DNA of 38,688 nucleotides, taken from positions 1 to 38,688 of the forward strand of contig JNEU01000663.1 of assembly GCA_000697475.1 (NCBI GenBank), written 5' to 3'. The DNA is from Lichtheimia corymbifera B2541. Its lineage: Eukaryota > Mucoromycota > Mucoromycetes > Mucorales > Lichtheimiaceae. A model generated the notes under the pieces. It worked only from the letters and a program-made list of their open reading frames with translations. It ran no database searches and was not told where the DNA came from. The translations under genes were made by a program, and so were the position numbers. This document shows positions 11,701-23,027 of this stretch, one piece after another. The first letter of the stretch is position 1. Every line of letters starts with the position of its first letter.

Positions 11701-12197
11701 GTGACAGTGACCAAGTAGCCAAATTGTATGAGGAACGTATGGCTCAATTGGAAACCAAGCGTAAACAACTCGAGGATGAAAACACGGAATATCAATCACT
11801 TGCTGAGGAACTTGAGAGCGAAGTTAACAGGCTACTCAAGCAGGAACACGATTCACAGCAGGCGATGGATGACACAAAGGCTGCCCTTGAAAAGCAGATA
11901 GCTGATCTACGATCCCAGCATGCTCAGCAGAGCAAAGCACTTGAGAAACGAGTCAAGGGTGCCGAGGAGGCATTAACCGAGGCCCAAAAGAAAGCACAAG
12001 AACAACGTGAACAAATGCAACAGGAACGTGACCAGCTGGAACAAGAGAATCGACGAATGCAAGCCGAGACTCAAAAACTGCAAGCTGAGATCGCTGCAGA
12101 GCGCAAAGACAAACAAAAGGCACAACAATCATTGGCATCCCTGGAGGCTCAGCTAGAAGAATTGATTAACAAAAAGAGCAAATTTATGTGTTTTTAA
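5757..12197 (+). CDS. Kinesin-4-like motor with very long coiled-coil stalk
   Basis: ATP-driven microtubule motor. Six exons (5757..5787, 5873..6085, 6151..6176, 6233..6735, 6796..7009, 7071..12197) sum to 6114 nt, 2037 residues. The motor starts [12 protein letters not shown]. The P-loop GQTSSGKT is near residues 91-98, switch I NEKSSRSH near 275-282 and switch II DLAGSER at 323-329. [17 protein letters not shown] marks the neck and, with [16 protein letters not shown], favours kinesin-4/KIF21-type motors. A Ser/Gly/His/Asn-rich insertion (about residues 131-200) sits between helix 2 and IEIYNEEL. Everything after about residue 430 is coiled coil, ending in KSKFMCF. Intron 1 needs a GC donor (AG|GCAAGT); the GT alternative causes an early stop. 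The motor class is certain and the subfamily likely; cargo cannot be inferred. Confidence 0.93.
9280..10200 (+). repeat. About 28-residue internal repeats in kinesin stalk
   Basis: Within the stalk, a unit of roughly four heptads with the pattern LQQQL-x3-T-x2-EL-x2-HKD-x-K recurs about ten times, for example [32 protein letters not shown] and [15 protein letters not shown]. The units have diverged but keep register. This suggests growth of the rod by internal tandem duplication. Confidence 0.7.
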
Positions 12198-12719
12198 ACC
12201 TGTAATTTTGTGTACATCTATTTATTATTGGCATCCCATCATTCCTATTACTTTTATTAAAAGACAACCCTTTTCATGTATTCATATTATTACAACAACA
12301 CTAACCATGATGACTTTGTGTGTGTGGCATGTACACAGGGTTGCTCATTGAAGATCCGATATGTATACACCAGCAACATCAGGCCATAATTTGCACATAG
12401 TAGGGGGGGCGAGAGACGGATCAGCAGCAGCTGACAGTACCTTATGAGTTATTTGGATAATGATACGGTGTGTGCTCCACCGTTGCAAGAAAGCAAGGGT
12501 ACCTATGAAGCGAGCTCCATCATCATGCAAACCATCTCCCATGATACGGGGACGTAACCGGCAATGATGATGGGAATGGATTTACAGCATGGCTAACGAT
12601 GACAATGATATTCTCAGGGGACACTCCGATGCACGTAATACGGAGAGATAAGACAAAAGTGCATCTAATTGCTGCATGATCTTCCTAATAATCGATGGGG
12701 CTGAAACAGTTATTGCATT
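12198..12719. other. Kinesin 3' flank, no gene seen
   Basis: The stop is followed by an AT-rich 3' untranslated region with TTTTATTAAAA near 12253. The remaining 400 bp carries only short frames with no recognisable domain. Confidence 0.45.
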
Positions 12720-13460
12720 AAGGATACACAGGAATCAGGAACAGCATTGGATGAGGCTTAACAGGCGTTTTGAGAACAAGATTGGCAATTGGCTACAGCG
12801 GCGTTGCAGCAGCAGCAGCAGGCAATGTCGTCATTGACGATCAATGAGGAGAACCAGGGGGAATGTGATCGAGCAGCCCGAGCATGTACAACAAGCTTTG
12901 AATATGACATGAAGAAAAAACTATCCTAGAGCAACACTACTTTTCCCAAATTATGAAATAAGGCATCATTGTGAGTGAGGCATCACGGTTTTTTGTACAA
13001 TCGTATGCAACAAAGGTGACACCAAACAATGACAGCAGCAATCCGGGTTAAGGTTCTTCATAACGGTATATAGGGGGTACTCTACGAAGCACATACATTG
13101 TAAAAGAAAAATGAACGGTAGGATTACCCGACTTGAAAGGGTAGGAGCACAACTGCATAACAAACACACGATCACCAAAAAAAATGATGGGTACACAATT
13201 GTACAATACCACCTGAGGAAACAAAATACACGCGAAGCAAAGCAAGGCACTCTTCTTTGAAGGCTTGCTGTCAATGATGAAAGCTCAACAACGCATGCAC
13301 ACCACCACTACTATGACAAGTGGACAAGAAAAAAGATAGAAAGAAGCTGCTGCATATGCGGGAACTTGCAATCGATTAGCATCAGCGTCATTGGATAGTC
13401 AGCTGGAGAAGGGTGATCAACAAAAAAGAGTAACTTCATGTGTTTCTAAACTGTAATTTA
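12720..13460 (+). pseudogene. Decayed duplicate of the kinesin tail
   Basis: Two blocks resemble the last part of the neighbouring kinesin. Near 12770-12870 a frame reads QLATA..., a Gln run, AMSSLTINEEN, matching [16 protein letters not shown] of the intact stalk. Near 13382-13460 ASLDSQLE is followed, after one extra A in an A-run, by NKKSNFMCF and a stop, matching ASLEAQLE...NKKSKFMCF and even the CTGTAATTT just past the stop. Between them lie stops, frameshifts and little clear similarity. No motor domain is present. The simplest reading is the 3' remnant of an old tandem kinesin copy. Confidence 0.72.
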
Positions 13461-15708
13461 TATTTTAAACAAAGTTTTTATATACTAGTGAGCTTACTTT
13501 TTTCGTTGTACTCGGGGGGAGAGACACAATGTGGTAGGTGGGGGGGGGAAGAGAGTCAAGGTGAATGAACCGAGACGCTATTTGATCATGGCAAACGGGG
13601 ATTAAAGCATCAAGAGTAATGGTCAGCTGAGACCACCATCATTGAACAAAGGGGAACATGTGCGTGTGAGTGGGCGAGAGAGAAAAAAGCGTGTGTGCAT
13701 CGCTTCAGGTCAAGGATGGCAGGTCAGTTGTCAAACCTGATCCGAAAAGGGAGGTGAGATTGTGCAACACGACGACGCTGTGATGAATGATGATGACAAG
13801 CTTCTCGGGTTTCATCCCTTGTTGCTCTGCATAACGCTTTCCAAATGTACCATTGTGCATATATGGCATTGGAACAATCAATCTACGGCTCTATGGCGAA
13901 TACGTTTTCTCCTTGCGCAATGCATGGATGCCAAGAAGTGGCGGGAATCTGCGAAGACCCTTGAGCAATAAAGAACAAAAAAAAAAACCTGTTGGAGTGT
14001 TACACGGCTTGTGCCTTGCATTTCTTGTTTGTACGTGAATCAAGACGTTGCACACTATACTTTCTTTACTCACATCAGCCCGAAGGAAAAAAATTCAAGA
14101 GAGAGAGAGAAAATGGCCCTTGCAGCCATTTTTTATACAGGCTACACAAATGGGTACACAGCATTATTAACAAAAAGCCATGTCCAACCCCCCAAACTTT
14201 TCGCTATAAATGGTGATCTTGCACATGCCGTGTTCTGGACCTCTACTTGGTTTAAAGCCCTTTTTGCTTGCTTTGGGCTCTGAGGATTTGGGAATCTCAG
14301 TGTAGAGGTTATATCATCATCTATATGCCCTTGCATATCGAGAATCAAGGAGTGTACTGTGCGGGGGCCAACGATGCTTATTTGTATGTGTGTGTGACCA
14401 TGTGCATAAAGAGAAGAAAAAAGCAAAAACTTGATTGTTGGGCGCAACATAGAACAGGATTCTCTTAATGTCCCCTTGGCAATTTGATTCTTCCCCTCCC
14501 CCCAATCAATAAAGAATGATCCGTCATCGCATGCACACAAGAAAAAAGAATGACAATCGATCTTGACAAGGCTCTGCTGCAATTGGGCCACGGGATCCAA
14601 AATGGGTCGTCATTTGCTGTCACTCATTCACTCTCTTTATGTCGGAGGATGAGATGTTGTGTGATGGGATGGGTAACCAAAATCCATCATATGATGGTCA
14701 GTGCACGCTTTTAGCTATACTGCCTAGCATCTTTTCCTCTACAATCATCAAATCAATCACTATGGCCATCGTACATAACTCACCTCCTCATACCTCTAAT
14801 GCACGTCGTTCATTGCTTTCTCCCTATAGCAACAAAAAACGCGCGCTCTGGCGCCATTTCCTCCTTTGATGACAACCGACATAGGGCAAGGGGTGATATT
14901 AGAATAACAGTAAAGGATGGCTCTTGTTTATTATACAGGGCGATCACTGGAGCTCCCATGAATCGGACAATGTGGACAAATGACGAGCGACGTGGTGATG
15001 CTATGTGTCCTGCTAAGGAGCAAAAACAAAAAGCAACGCGGCATTAGTGATGGATTGAAAACGGGGGCCCATCGATGATGGGTCACAAGAGCAACGTATA
15101 CACACACCATCAAGGGGTTTGGTGCACATTCATTGCTTGTTGCAAACTCGCCAACCCTGATATAATAATATGGCGATTGTTGTTGTGTGCGTATTTGGTT
15201 ATGGTTGCAATGGTTCGGGGATACCAAATAAACCCCATGATTTTGTGCTAGCGTTGGGTCGTTGGGTAATGGATACCGGGAACGTCAGACAAAAAGGAGC
15301 TCAAATCGAGTGAAGTTTGGCTGTTGACATGTATCCTTACTTATTGTCTTGCTTGGTAATCTGTGTAAGCATGTGTGATTGGAAAGGGTGCATCATGTAT
15401 GCATCAAAATATGTGTGTATGTGTGCGTGTGTGTCGCAACAACATACCTTCAGCGTTCGTGCTTGCTTTACATTTTGCCCTCTCCCTGTGTTCTCTCTCT
15501 CATTATTCTCCCGGCATCACCCACCCCCCAATCCCACCACTTGCACATAATGAAACCATATTTAAAGCCATAGCCATATTCCCATCTCTCTTTTTTTTCT
15601 TTCTTCCTTCTCCGTCCTCTATCTCTTTCTCGTGCACATAGCTTTTTTTACCCCCTCTTTTTCATACCAAGCATATACCTGATATATATACATAACACTG
15701 CACACAGC
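13461..15708. other. Long upstream region of the homeodomain gene
   Basis: 2.2 kb without a recognisable gene. It contains a G-rich stretch (13517-13560), a 152-codon minus-strand frame (14142..14600, no recognised domain), a 35-codon plus-strand frame with a good start context (14762), a pyrimidine-rich block (15480-15660) and a TATA-like ATATATATAC at about 15682. The last two look like the homeodomain gene's core promoter and leader. Confidence 0.45.
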
Positions 15709-16907
15709 ATGACATCTACCACTTCTCATCATTCCCGGCGAGATGTAAATGTCTACAAAAAGGGGGAGGAGGTTACAAATGCGTGCAGGTTAATTAACAT
15801 GCTTGTGCATCTACTAGTCGCGTGTCTTTTGTCCACTTGTGCTGTACCATGATAACCCAGCGAGTGAACCTATTTCTTCTTCCGAGGATTTTCATCGGCA
15901 AACCTTGATTGATTATCACCGAAAAAAGATTGCCGAAATGCTTGAGCAAAATGCAAAAGCATGGATATCCGCACGTCGTTCTGCAGGTGAGTACATGATA
16001 TATCTTTGTCCTCCTGTATCCAGATGGCGCTAAAACCTTGTTTTCCAGAAAAGGGGGATATATACAATGAAGATAATGATCAGCTGGACGTGTCGCCTAG
16101 CACCAGTACTAGCTCATCTTCATCCTCATCATCCAGCTGGACAAGTAGCTCTTGCGATGAGAGCATTGCAACTACACCTCCACCTCTTTTACAAACCCAT
16201 AGCAGCAGCAGCAGCAGCAGCAGCAGCAAAATGTCGGCTCATCATCATCCCTTGGGTGTGAATGATCTTTTGTCACCTGAACAAACTTATGTCCCACCAC
16301 CACCACTTGCATCCACAACAACACCGCCTGCTGAGACAAGAACATCATCAACAACTGCTGCTGCTGACGGCAACAAGGATGCATCATCAGCGACCACGAC
16401 AACTCAAAAAAAGCGACGACGGGGTAACCTACCCAAAGAGGTGACTGAGTTTCTCAAAGGATGGCTCGTTGACCACAAGAAACATCCATATCCTTCTGAA
16501 AAGGAAAAGATTCAGCTTGCAAATCGCACCGGCCTTACCGTCAACCAGATCAGCAACTGGTTCATCAATGCACGTAGACGTATTTTGCAACCCATGTTGG
16601 AATCCGAATCGATAAATGCGCAGCTGATGGCATATTCGGAAATGGCAATGGAAAAGAAACGCCGTCAGCTGGACATTTATGCTTACCAAGGCTTTGCAGG
16701 TAAAGAAAATGATCATCCCCGCATAATAGAAGCATGTCATTTCTCACACTCACATTATCATCAGATGCGTATAACCACGATGATAGTCGCAAATGGGCTT
16801 TCCGACGTACCAAGTTACCCTCCTTTGATTACGTGGATCATCCACCAACACCTACCGACTTGCATCATCCTCCAATGCCTCACCACTACTCTTTTGCCAT
16901 GCGGTGA
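15709..16907 (+). CDS. TALE-class homeodomain transcription factor
   Basis: Sequence-specific nuclear DNA-binding protein. Exons 15709..15744, 15818..15986, 16049..16699 and 16765..16907 join to 332 residues with all phases consistent. A Ser/Thr-, Pro- and His-rich low-complexity region comes first. A basic KKRRRGNLP then leads into a homeodomain at about residues 190-252, with the three-residue TALE loop (HPYPSEKEK), NQISNWFINARRR as helix 3 and the invariant WF.N.R residues. The acidic/His-rich C-terminus ends YSFAMR. The reading frame is closed upstream of 15818 with no ATG, so a short first exon (MTSTTSHHSRRD) was inferred; that exon is the weakest part. Which TALE subgroup, and whether it has a role in development, cannot be told from sequence alone. 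Confidence 0.88.
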
Positions 16908-17519
16908 ATATGCTCCTCTTTTTTAATCAATCAAGCTTTTCTTCAGTGGTTTCCTTTTTTTTTGTGTCTATATACTTATCCCTTGATCATTGCCTTTACA
17001 TATCCCACCATTTATACATAGCTCTTTTTTTCGTTTTGTCACCTTCAGCAGCCAGCATATGTCTTGCTCCCTTTCCTCTTACACACACTCACTCACACAC
17101 ATCCCTTGTTGCTTTTTGTGTATAGTATTAGTTCATAGTCTTTTATCCTATTTCCCCAATCTCGATACCTTTTTCATCATTTTCGTTTTCTTTCATACCA
17201 GCGGCATCATCCATTCTCATTCTCACGTCTCTTTTTCTCCTCCTCTCCCCCCACTCCATTCGCTTGCAACAAACAGCTCCCGATTACTGACCTACTATTA
17301 CTGCTACTATCCTACTACTGCGCTTTTCCTCCCGTATACCACATTCTTTGCTCATCTCTTTCTCTCCCCCTCTCATGCTTGTGCGCCTTTTTATGTGACA
17401 CTCCTTTTTTATGTAAACAATCCAATGAACTATAAGGCCATCATGTGACAAATCAACACGACGGATCGCCCTCCGAGTCGGGTACCCAAGTTTTGGTTTT
17501 TGTTGTATTTGGTGAAAAG
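16908..17519. other. Homeodomain 3' flank, pyrimidine-rich
   Basis: This is a strongly T/C-biased plus strand. The open frames across it are Ser/Phe/Leu-rich with no domain and look like composition artefacts. It probably holds the 3' untranslated region. Confidence 0.45.
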
Positions 17520-17762
17520 TCAGTGGAGGTGTGTTTGCAAGGGTGCATGTGAGTGATACTTGCATTGACATGATGGATCATTCAGTGTATCCATTCCACC
17601 ACCGCCACCAGGTGTTACTGGTAAAAAGGAAGAAGAAGCATGTGCTTGGATGTATGTATACAAACAAGCACCTACTACAAAGATAACAAGCAGCTTGTCT
17701 GTGCGTCTTCCTGGTTTGGATACCAATACAGCCCCCCTTTTTGTTGTCGTCATCATCTTCAT
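17520..17762 (-). CDS. Possible small single-pass membrane protein
   Basis: An unspliced frame of about 80 residues starts at MKMMTTTKRG; a further ATG in frame at 17805-17807 would add 15. It has a basic N-terminus with KPGRRTDK, a hydrophobic helix (LLVIFVVGACLYTY), then a Gly run and a Cys/His-containing tail. The shape is that of a small type II membrane protein. No family was recognised and it could be chance, but its codon pattern looks better than other frames in this gap. Confidence 0.35.
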   Translation of the reverse strand: MKMMTTTKRGAVLVSKPGRRTDKLLVIFVVGACLYTYIQAHASSSFLPVTPGGGGGMDTLNDPSCQCKYHSHAPLQTHLH

Positions 17763-17807
17763 TATGTATTCCCCAATGCTACTACTACGCTTTATAACGA
17801 TCAACAT

Positions 17808-18598
17808 GTTTGTGGTGGTATGGCTACTACTAGGATGGCCATTGCCAGCTGATGTGCCTTGTACAGGGTCATGCTACTCTCTTTCTCTCTCTCTTTGTGG
17901 CATTCTGTATTTTTTTTTGACATGCTCCCCCACATGACAACAAATGAGACCCCCACTCTCTCACGTAACATATCCCCATGCAGTGGTACTGGGTACTTGC
18001 ATCTTTGCTATTGTAAATAATCGGGTCAGTAGATGATCGATTCCCCTTTTTGTTTCATGTGGGGCTTTGGCAACACAGACTCTCACACAATTTTATATTT
18101 CCTTAATTGAGGAGATGAACGTTTTTGTGTATGTATCATATGATGATGCTTTGTGTGTGCACACATGGCATGCTTTTGTGTTTATGTCATGCATTGAATA
18201 GAGACACATGCGTCAATCTCTCTTTTTGACATGATGGCCCAATCACCTTTTTGTATTGTTTAACCGGCAAAGGAGGTGCCATATATACAAACAAGAGGGA
18301 TAGATTGGAAAGGGAGAGCAACTTGAAAAAGTGTAGCAGTTGACTTTTTTACGGAGAACTCTGATATGTTGTGTCGTAATATGTATATTAGTTTCCATAA
18401 TTGAAAAAAAGAACTAAAGCGGTTGATGATAATGTGAGTGTGACCAAAGCGACGGAGAGTGAGAATGTGCATGAACGTGTTGCAATAATAAAAAAGGGGA
18501 AGGTCGAGGAGGAGGAGCTAGTAGTTAAAATAAAGGACGTGTGTTTGTGTGTGTGCGCTTGTGTGATGCTTGTGGGAGGGAAAAAGGATGATATAGAA
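17808..18598. other. Intergenic, no gene seen
   Basis: AT-rich DNA with short GT/CT tracts between the candidate membrane protein and the end of the RhoGAP-like gene. It probably includes the 3' untranslated region of the latter. Confidence 0.4.
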
Positions 18599-20249
18599 CT
18601 AAGCGTGAAGACTGCTAGCAGGGGGTTGCTGTTGCTGGAGATGCTTTCGAGAGCTCATTTTGATCACTTTCCGCACCATGCTCCTAACATGCTTTTGCTG
18701 CTGCGGTTGTTGTTGTTGTTGTTGATGATGATGATGGTGGTGGTGATATTTTCCATCATCATTGTTGGTAGTAGCGGTGGTAGTATGAGAGGTTGTTTGT
18801 GTGCGAGCATCATCATCACCACGTACAGTTTCTTCGCTACTGAATGCTGAGTCATGGGAGCGAGGCTTTCTCAAGTTGAGCTTCATGTTGGAAAAGGAGT
18901 GATTGATCTTTTTGAGATGAGCAGCCATCTTATGGTCATGATGATGCGAAGGATACAAAGCAGCCTGCTGATTGTTATTATTGCTTGCACAAAGGGGAGC
19001 AAATTCACTAAATGCACCTTGGACATGCATGGTTGGATCTTCATAGCTGAGATACACAAATGGGTCTGCAGGAATGGGGACAACAGGTTTACTGGCTTCA
19101 GCAACAATACGGAAAAGCAATGGTGACGCTTCTGGATCGTAATTGGAAAGCTCAGTGCAGAATACAGAGATCCATGGTTCTTCAGGAGTGATGGGTTCTG
19201 GCTCATAATCATCATCCAACATGGCACGAATACCCACTGTATTGGCTGCCCAGTCATGGCTGCTATAGCGAATACGGCGAATCAAGCGATCGTACGATTT
19301 AGCCTTGGCACGTGCTGCTTCAATCTTGGACATGGGCTGGATCTCATCATACATCAATGACACACCAGAGTCGACTCGCTTTTGTTGCTGAACTTGCTTG
19401 TGCATATGGATTCGTTTCGAGTGCTCAATAATCATCCGTGTCAAAAAGTGGCTCGCTTTTTCTGCAATGATGGGATCACAATCTGCTGGTCCTAAGGTAA
19501 CTTTGCCCATGGCTTCGCCCAGATGATATGCATCCATGAGATTTTTGCCCTTGTGTTGCATCAATTCAACAAGGAAATCCAAAATCTCAATCAACAGTTG
19601 CTCGCCTTTGCTAGTGAGATACCGAGATAAACTTGATAATGTGCATGCTACAGGTGATTAAAGACGTTAGGTGATCAAGAAAAGTAAAATGAGGGGAAAA
19701 TGAGGGAAAATGGACAGGGAGGAGGAGATGATGACAACCAAGTGACCTACATACTTTCGTAATTGATAACTCGCCATACAGTCTTTGGCACGATTCGCTC
19801 CTGACAGCACCAGAGTGTATCCTGCATCAATGTTGCAACCGAGTGGATGCTGACATGGGTAACATCATCCGGGGTGCATCGCTGCTCTCTAAATACTTTG
19901 AGGAACAGCACCATGCTGGGTGCTAAAAGTTTCCCCCTTACATGTCAAACTCTCTTGTGTATACCACTATAAGCCATATCACTTTTTTCCTTACCTGATT
20001 TGCGTAGAATCTTACGTTCTTGCATGCCTAATAATGAGTAGTACACCGCTGATGAGTTTATGACCGATCGATCTGCAAAGAAAAAGGTTTACCTCGTCGT
20101 CGAATCTCATCCATACAAATCCGGGTGACTTGTGCTGCGAAATCAAATGAATAGAGCATTGCTATCGATATGGCTGTATACGAATGTTGCCAAGATACCA
20201 AAGGTTGTTGGATTAGTCCATAAGGAATATATGCAGTGATAGGTGGTGA
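18599..20249 (-). CDS. Divergent RhoGAP-like protein (possibly Msb1/Mug8-type)
   Basis: Probable regulator of a Rho GTPase in polarity or cell-wall growth. Four exons (20249..20093, 20027..19995, 19922..19755, 19647..18599) join in phase to 468 residues. The order of elements follows RhoGAP: VTRICMDEIRRRG, then KILRKSAPSMVLFLKVF (where GIFRVSG normally sits, the arginine kept), a helical block around SVATLMQDTLWCC and VPKTVWRVIN, then LLIEILDFLVELMQH...MDAYHLGEAMGKV. The C-terminus is His/Gln-rich and basic. The fold is inferred from pattern, not strong identity. The 5' end is uncertain: a 40-codon frame at 20557..20438 (MSNPIIIM...) would splice in phase and give 508 residues; otherwise translation may start at MLYSFDF inside exon 1. 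Confidence 0.72.
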
Positions 20250-21865
20250 CTAACCTGAAATGTATAGTGTACGATGAAATGAGAAGAAAGAAAAGAGGAA
20301 AAGGAAAAAGAAGTGATAGAAAGAGGAAAAAAGAATTAAAGCTGTGTATGCAAGAAAATCAAATGTGCTGCGCTTTCTCGCTCGCTGACTCCACTCATTC
20401 GCTCACCTTGGCTCCAAACATTCTCATCTCTTGCTACCTTGCACTTGCCCCTTTTCCAAGGAGGATCAAAGAAAGAAAGAAAAACAAGCATCGGTTCCGA
20501 TCTGGTTGTATCCCGCCTTGGATTCATTCTACTCATGATAATAATGGGATTGCTCATGGTCTCTTTCTGTATCCGTGGTTGGAGAGTGAGCCTGTGCTAT
20601 AGAGAATTAAGGGACTCGACAAAAAAAAGTCAGCACCATCTTCACGCGCAGCATTTGTACCTGTTGCAGGATCAACACCCTGCCGCCTTTTCCCTTACTT
20701 TGCTCTCTCTGTCCCCCTTTATTGCTCTACTTTATCTTTGTTCATCACCGCCTTTTTCTTTGTAGTTGATTGGTGTCGATCATGGATCATCCATCATTCT
20801 TGAATACTCGAGGATAATTACACTTTATTCAGTTTTAGAAGTTGGAAAAGGATACAAAAAAGAGAGGAGTGAAAAGGGAGAGAGCAGGTACGTACTACTT
20901 GCCCCGCCTAGACAAGGGGACATTCAAGGGAACCCAACATCGTACTATTGAGGAGTAGTTGTTTCTTTTGTCTTCGCGTCTTTGCTCTCTCAAATGGGTG
21001 CTCCCAGGTACTACACGGGCTCTTGTTCAACAATCGCTGCCGATGGTGCATGCTGCCATGGTGTCATCTTGGACTTTTTGTGATTGGGCAATCGCTCATT
21101 GTTCCACCCATGGACCCCTTGCTGGCTTCCCCCGGACATTTGGACACCCGAATCACTTCTAGCTTAGCAGATAGAAACGTTTGGCCAATGGTAGAACTGA
21201 TATTGTTGTATTATGCATATAAAAAATAACAAGGTTGAAGGAGGAAAGGAAGGACAGTGTGTGGCCAATGCTTTCTCTCTATCTCTCTTCATGCACACAT
21301 CAGCTGTTACGTTGTCGATGCATCTTAACAACCTTAAATGTCGCAGCCATAGATGCCTCGGCGTTGGGGATAAATTATTCTTGTGCATGATGCAGCAATA
21401 CTGTTATGACCGTGAAGCGCTGTTTCCAGGGCAACGTATTGTAATGTTAAAAGTAGGCTGATGCATGTAAGTTGATTAGCTTCATTGGTAACACCAGCAC
21501 AGCGAATGCTGTACAACCACACGCGGCATAATCCGATCAAATCACATCATGACGGATAAAGATTTGGTTAGGGATGCTTTATATGCTATCGAATTTGAAA
21601 GCTCTAAAATGCATCATCATTCCATAGATTGGGAGGAAAAGTGATATGTAGGGGAGGTAGATATCATAGGCAGTGGAAGATGGCGGTGATGAAGAAGATG
21701 GTCATGAAGGCGTTGGTGAAAGTTAGTAGTCTACGGTGAATGGATGATGATGGCTTAATTGGTTTGTACAAGAGAAGGGGGTAGTGGTGTATAGACAATG
21801 AAATGACAAAAAGTGGATCAGGGTATATACAAGAAACGTGAGGAGAGAAAAATTTCAAAATGCCA
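20250..21865. other. Intergenic: RhoGAP-like 5' side, velvet 3' side
   Basis: Apart from the candidate upstream exon of the RhoGAP-like gene (20438-20557, minus), no recognisable gene is seen. A purine-rich tract at 20280-20340 is pyrimidine-rich on the minus strand and fits the 3' part of the intron before 20249. The last 200 bp before 21866 is probably the velvet 3' untranslated region. Confidence 0.45.
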
Positions 21866-23027
21866 TCACCAAGGATGGTGTCGTAGTTGCATCATGGTGA
21901 CAGCAGCATCAACTTCATGCTCTTCAGCGAATAGCTGGCTAAGTGATGGTAGCATGCAAGGCTTCTTGGTAGTGGGTACTTCGATCGTAGATGGTGGAGG
22001 TGAAACGGGTGAGTTGCTTTCGACGCTGGTGAAACTAGCTTTACGCTTGCGAGTCCTACAAATTGAAAAGGTTTGGTCAGTTGATCCATAAGGACCTATA
22101 TGCATGCAATAAGCTTACTGGTGCTCTTTACGAATTCTGATCCGTGCTCCTTGGTCTGAAAATGAGCGTGATAAAAATGTCGATTCGAGAGGACCAGGAA
22201 ATTGTTTAGGCGAATAGACCATAAAAACATCGGTAAAAATGGATTGGAGATGACTGGCACCGGATCTAAGGGATGTAGGGAAAAGCCTCTGTGAATATAC
22301 AAAGAACCCAAAATAAAAACAACGATGAGCACTTACGGCGTGATCTCAAATAAGGTAAGCTTTAATCGGAATTGACCTTGAACCTTGACCGATAGATCAC
22401 CGAGAATAAAGAACCCACCATCTATCGTTAATATGATCAGTATGTGATGCATGATTTAGAAACAATGATGCAACATACGTACCCATATTATCGATGTCTT
22501 TAAGCCGGTACATTGAAGACACGGTTTGGCCACAAAGGGCGTTGTGATTGGGTGTATAGATTTCGTCGTCGTTGTAAGGATGTGCAAGATTGGCACACAT
22601 AAAATAGTTTGGGCTTTGTAGGAATTGGCTGAGGAAGGAAAAGATTACTATGTAAGTAAACCAGTGATATGTTTCATTGTTGATATATATGAGCGGCTTA
22701 CAGAGTTTCGGCGGGTGTGGCGTTTTGAAGTTGTATTTGAACGATGGGTGGTGGATCGATTGCTCGTCGGTCTGTGAGTGGTAGTAGTAGGTACAATTAA
22801 ATGGCTGATATAAAGAAAGTGTGATCGTATGATTATTGATGTACCTCGCTCATTGTTGGTGCTAGTACGTGTATTAATGGGTTGCTGTCGCATTCGCAAA
22901 GACAAACGTCTAATACATTACATCATGTTAAATACTGTCGACCTCTTGTTGTTGCGCGTTTTATTTGGCTAGATACTCACTGCGGACGGTTTAAAGAGTA
23001 GGATGAAACGTAATCATGTGGTGACAT
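21866..23027 (-). CDS. Velvet-domain transcription regulator
   Basis: Fungal developmental regulator with an NF-kappaB-like DNA-binding and dimerisation fold. Seven exons (23027..22981, 22909..22845, 22771..22702, 22628..22483, 22421..22337, 22265..22119, 22055..21866) total 750 nt, 249 residues, with every junction in phase. Velvet signatures run in order: [90 protein letters not shown] and [22 protein letters not shown] basic RKRK follows the domain, then a short Pro/Ser tail. The domain fills most of the protein, as in compact VelB/VosA-like members, but I cannot assign one of the named Ascomycete classes. Confidence is very high for the family and good for the exon map. Confidence 0.95.

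Noticed and set aside
14142..14600. 152-codon minus-strand frame
   Set aside because: It has no recognised domain and no splice context. It was kept only as a note in the intergenic entry, since a frame this long can arise by chance.
17284..17448. Frames in the T/C-rich 3' flank of the homeodomain gene
   Set aside because: Composition is dominated by Ser, Phe, Leu and His from pyrimidine runs, with no domain.
18401..18850. 149-codon plus-strand frame over the RhoGAP-like 3' end
   Set aside because: Poly-Leu/Met/Val stretches come from the antisense of Gln/His codon runs in the real minus-strand gene.
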